Shown here: positions 62,343 through 64,000 of the stretch, one piece after another
Layout of the letters: each line of letters opens with the position of its first letter
Numbering within the stretch: the stretch's first letter is position 1
Source: Chlorops oryzae
Lineage: Eukaryota > Arthropoda > Insecta > Diptera > Chloropidae
Direction of reading: 5' to 3'
DNA length: 64,000 nucleotides
Assembly: GCA_020466095.1 (NCBI GenBank)
Contig: CM035806.1
Coordinates: 124,051,407-124,115,406, forward strand
Translations under genes and position numbers: made by a program
Notes under the pieces: generated by a model
What the model saw: the letters and a program-made list of their open reading frames with translations, nothing else
Databases searched by the model: none
Told to the model about the DNA's origin: nothing

Positions 62343-62785
62343 ACACAATATACACCCATACACGCTTATGTACATGAATAGATTTTTTTGAGCAACTGAA
62401 AAAGAGACGATCAATGCATTGGTGAGCGCAGAGCGTTGAGTGGAGAGAATCGAAAGCCAAAATCTATTCGCGATTTCATTTTCGGTCCATTTGCAAATAA
62501 AAATGGAGTATGAGTAAAGTGATGGCGGCGGGTTCGAAGGGTGGGAGTTGATGGAGCGTAGAATGCTGAAACAAAATGGAAAGACTTGAGCAGAGAGGGA
62601 GAGAGCGAGAAAATCGCATAAGCTACCGGCAAAATTCGCAACATATGCGAAATTTCGAACAGAATAATAAGCGCGGCAAATCGAAAATAATAATTACAAA
62701 TAAACATAAATACCAGAAAATAGAAGAGAAAAGAAATATGAAAACAAAAATCGTTGAAAATATTACGAAACGAAATGGCGGGTTG

Positions 62786-63439
62786 CGGCATCACGAAAGG
62801 AATTTTTAAATTTTGCTGATTTTTCCATAAGTGCCATCTAAAAACACTGTGGAGACTAGTTTTTAGATTTTTATTTTGAACAGTCCTTGAAAATCCTTTT
62901 TTAATAAGCCTTTTTTCAAAATTTTATATCTCAAAAACTTATTAAGATAAGAAGATGAAACAAACGTTGGTTGATTGCTAATATAACAGGAAATCAAAAA
63001 AAAAAATTTTAATTTTTATACTGAGAAAAATTTTTCCACAAAACTAAAAAGACAATTTTAACAATTTTTTTCAGTGTATTCCCAGTTGGACGCCAATCTA
63101 CAAATTTAAAAATAAAATACCTCTAAGTATTTGCTTTCATTTAAAAAAAAGTTTCATTCAAATTAAATGGCGCAACAGTGAGATATTCAAAAAATTACAA
63201 GTGCACATAGATGCTCTAGTAGATACTAATATCCAGTAAAAATGTACGAAAATGATACCAAAACACATTACTCATACGGCATGTTTTTAAAAATTGAATA
63301 TCTCCAGAAATAATTAAGATAGAAAGATGAAACAAACGGTGATTTATTGTTAATAAAACAAAAAACTAATCTCTACAGTGTTTTGAGAGGGCACCTATCG
63401 AAAAATCAACAAAATTTAAAAATTCCTTTCATGATGCCA
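62786..63439. mobile_element. 650-bp TIR element (GGCATCAYGAAAGGAATTTT ends)
   Basis: GGCATCACGAAAGGAATTTT at the left and AAAATTCCTTTCATGATGCC at the right, with arms of about 85 bp through TTTTGCTGATTTTTCC and AACACTGTGGAGACTAG. A second inner pair, GATGAAACAAACG, occurs in direct orientation at 62955 and 63327. Confidence 0.8.
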
Positions 63440-63551
63440 CATGCCTTTGCTTAACCCGCCAGACCCTTTGAGAGACGAACCCAACCGAATCGAACCGCAC
63501 CGCCAACAAAACTAATCGCGATGTATTTGCATACGATTTCGCACACATACT

Positions 63552-63552
<1 letters not shown>

Positions 63553-63623
<71 letters not shown>
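63553..63623. repeat. TG microsatellite
   Basis: Uninterrupted TG run of about 70 bp; opposite-strand His/Thr frames are artefacts. Confidence 0.95.
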
Positions 63624-63625
<2 letters not shown>

Positions 63626-63865
63626 CTGCCTGTATGAATGTAGTTGGGGCGCTCCAAGTCCATATGTTAGTCGTTTAGCCGGTGTTTTTATTTAAAAAAC
63701 AAAATTTTTTTTTTCAAATTCGACGCTCAGAGACATGATTTTGAAAATATGTATTTATATATTTATTTATTTTATTTATTTTTTTCGTTTATTTAATTTT
63801 CATTTGGCCTAATGAATTTTATTACTCAATAATAGAAAGAACAAAAATCATTGAGCCTACGAGTT

Positions 63866-63990
63866 TCCCTTGCACCCCAGGCGTCCGTTAGGCAGTCACC
63901 GTAGTTGGCGAAATCGACTGGCCGCTCGTGTCGTGTTCCGCTTCGACCACGACGTTTGTGCGCAGTTACACAGCCAAAAAAAGTTTCACA
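63866..63990. promoter_or_regulatory. GC-rich island at the window edge, possible promoter or 5' UTR exon
   Basis: After kilobases of AT-rich sequence this stretch is about half or more GC, with CGACTGGCCGCTCGTGTCGT and a GCAGTTACA that resembles an insect initiator on plus. It does not match any repeat elsewhere in the window. It could be an upstream non-coding exon or promoter of the zinc-finger gene (minus), or the start of another gene. Confidence 0.25.
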
Positions 63991-64000
63991 TTGGAGCAAT

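Noticed and set aside
63451..63663. His/Thr-rich minus frame
   Set aside because: Encoded by the TG microsatellite.

Overview
This is an AT-rich window of nuclear DNA from a higher fly. Tephritid-like is my guess, from the style of the repeats and the SINE with a GGTTAGGTTAGG terminus; nothing here proves the family. It holds one recognisable protein-coding gene, on the minus strand at about 34.07-40.53 kb. Everything else is simple sequence and a dense, nested population of small DNA transposons (MITEs) and tRNA-derived SINE-like elements.

The gene encodes a Gln/Ala/Gly-rich C2H2 zinc-finger transcription factor. I assembled six coding exons, read from high to low coordinates: 40531-40028, 39914-39014, 36262-36068, 35845-35559, 35453-35352 and 35235-34672. 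All splice phases agree. They sum to 2553 nt, which is 850 residues plus a TGA. The protein has nine fingers: four in exon 2, then five spread over exons 4-6. The second block repeats the first almost finger for finger. The best family guess, from memory only, is the fly gene dati (CG2052).

Three features of this gene deserve attention. (1) The terminal TGA, in a leaky TGA-C context, is followed in the same frame by 149 codons of Ala/Gln/Pro/His-rich sequence whose homopolymers use mixed synonymous codons; this suggests stop-codon readthrough. After a second TGA the frame stays open to a good splice donor at 34070. (2) The exon 2-3 junction appears to use a GC-AG intron. (3) The four-finger block has been duplicated within the gene.

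Layout. 1-34 kb (downstream of the gene): T-rich sequence on the plus strand, microsatellites including a 0.4-kb CT tract at 27.97-28.38 kb, and many terminal-inverted-repeat (TIR) elements. 34-40.7 kb: the gene, with a GAATG-like degenerate array in its 2.75-kb intron. 40.7-64 kb (upstream of the gene): a transposon graveyard with a four-level nest at 54.2-58.1 kb, large palindromes at 43.8-46.7 kb, a TATCGATT array at 58.5-58.9 kb, a 127-bp satellite-like array inside a TIR element at 60.06-61.49 kb, and a GC-rich island at the right edge.

No rRNA, CRISPR or canonical tRNA gene was found. Several tRNA-like promoter sequences occur, nearly all inside repeats.
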